In this document: positions 13,210 to 13,264 of the stretch, piece by piece
Layout of the letters: every line of letters starts with the position of its first letter
Numbering within the stretch: the first letter of the stretch is position 1
Assembly: GCA_947174975.1 (NCBI GenBank)
Contig: CAMWLA010000023.1
Location: 1 to 13,264 of the forward strand
Length of the DNA: 13,264 nt
Source: an uncultured Clostridia bacterium
GTDB lineage: Bacteria > Bacillota > Clostridia > Christensenellales > Borkfalkiaceae
Direction of reading: 5' to 3'
Made by a program: the position numbers and the translations under genes
The notes under the pieces: generated by a model
The model's input: the letters and a program-made list of their open reading frames with translations, nothing else
Databases searched by the model: none
What the model was told of the DNA's origin: nothing

Positions 13210-13264
13210 TAACGACAACAACGAAAATAAAAAGACTTATATTTATACAGCAAGCGGGTGTATA
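13202..13264 (+). CDS. Start of an unidentified gene overlapping rqcH, cut by the window edge
   Basis: An ATG at 13202 opens a frame that stays open for the remaining 21 codons: an Asn/Asp-rich start followed by KKTYIYTASGCI. GGAG lies 7 bases upstream, and the gene overlaps the end of rqcH by 8 bases (ATGGATAA), which suggests translational coupling. Too little is visible to name a family. Confidence 0.65.
   Translation, partial: MDNNDNNENKKTYIYTASGCI

Overview
The window reads as ordinary chromosome from a low-to-mid GC Firmicute, most likely an uncultured Clostridia-type bacterium. This is inferred from the gene order tig-clpP-clpX-lon-engB, the AAGGAG-type ribosome binding sites, sigma-A-like promoters and the RqcH homologue. 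No tRNA, rRNA, CRISPR array, transposase or phage gene was seen. Base composition and codon style look uniform, so there is no sign of a recent island.

Left part (1-2327, minus strand): a three-gene redox-type cassette, read in the order double carboxymuconolactone-decarboxylase (CMD) protein, cupin, 4Fe-4S aldo/keto reductase. The last gene runs off the left edge. A second promoter-like site lies between the CMD gene and the cupin gene.

Middle part (2397-4484, minus strand): glmM (phosphoglucosamine mutase) preceded by a left-handed beta-helix acyltransferase that resembles the acetyltransferase half of GlmU without a uridylyltransferase half. An intrinsic terminator closes the unit.

Right-middle part (4556-11406, minus strand): the protein-quality-control run tig, clpP, clpX, terminator, lon, engB. 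Two things are unusual. The engB GTPase is joined in frame to an upstream two-membrane-segment DUF3592-like domain, with a good internal ribosome binding site and ATG at the junction. A structured, about 120-nt repeat-like element sits between clpP and clpX. Trigger factor also carries a 45-residue Lys/Ala/Thr tail.

Right edge (11539-13264, plus strand): an rqcH/NFACT gene diverges from tig across 132 bases holding back-to-back promoters, followed by the first 21 codons of an overlapping gene. In Bacillus subtilis RqcH adds alanine tails to stalled nascent chains and ClpXP degrades them, so tagging factor, chaperone and protease diverge here from one intergenic region. No wholly new system is evident. 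The best leads are the DUF3592-EngB fusion, the clpP-clpX structured element and the RqcH/ClpXP arrangement.
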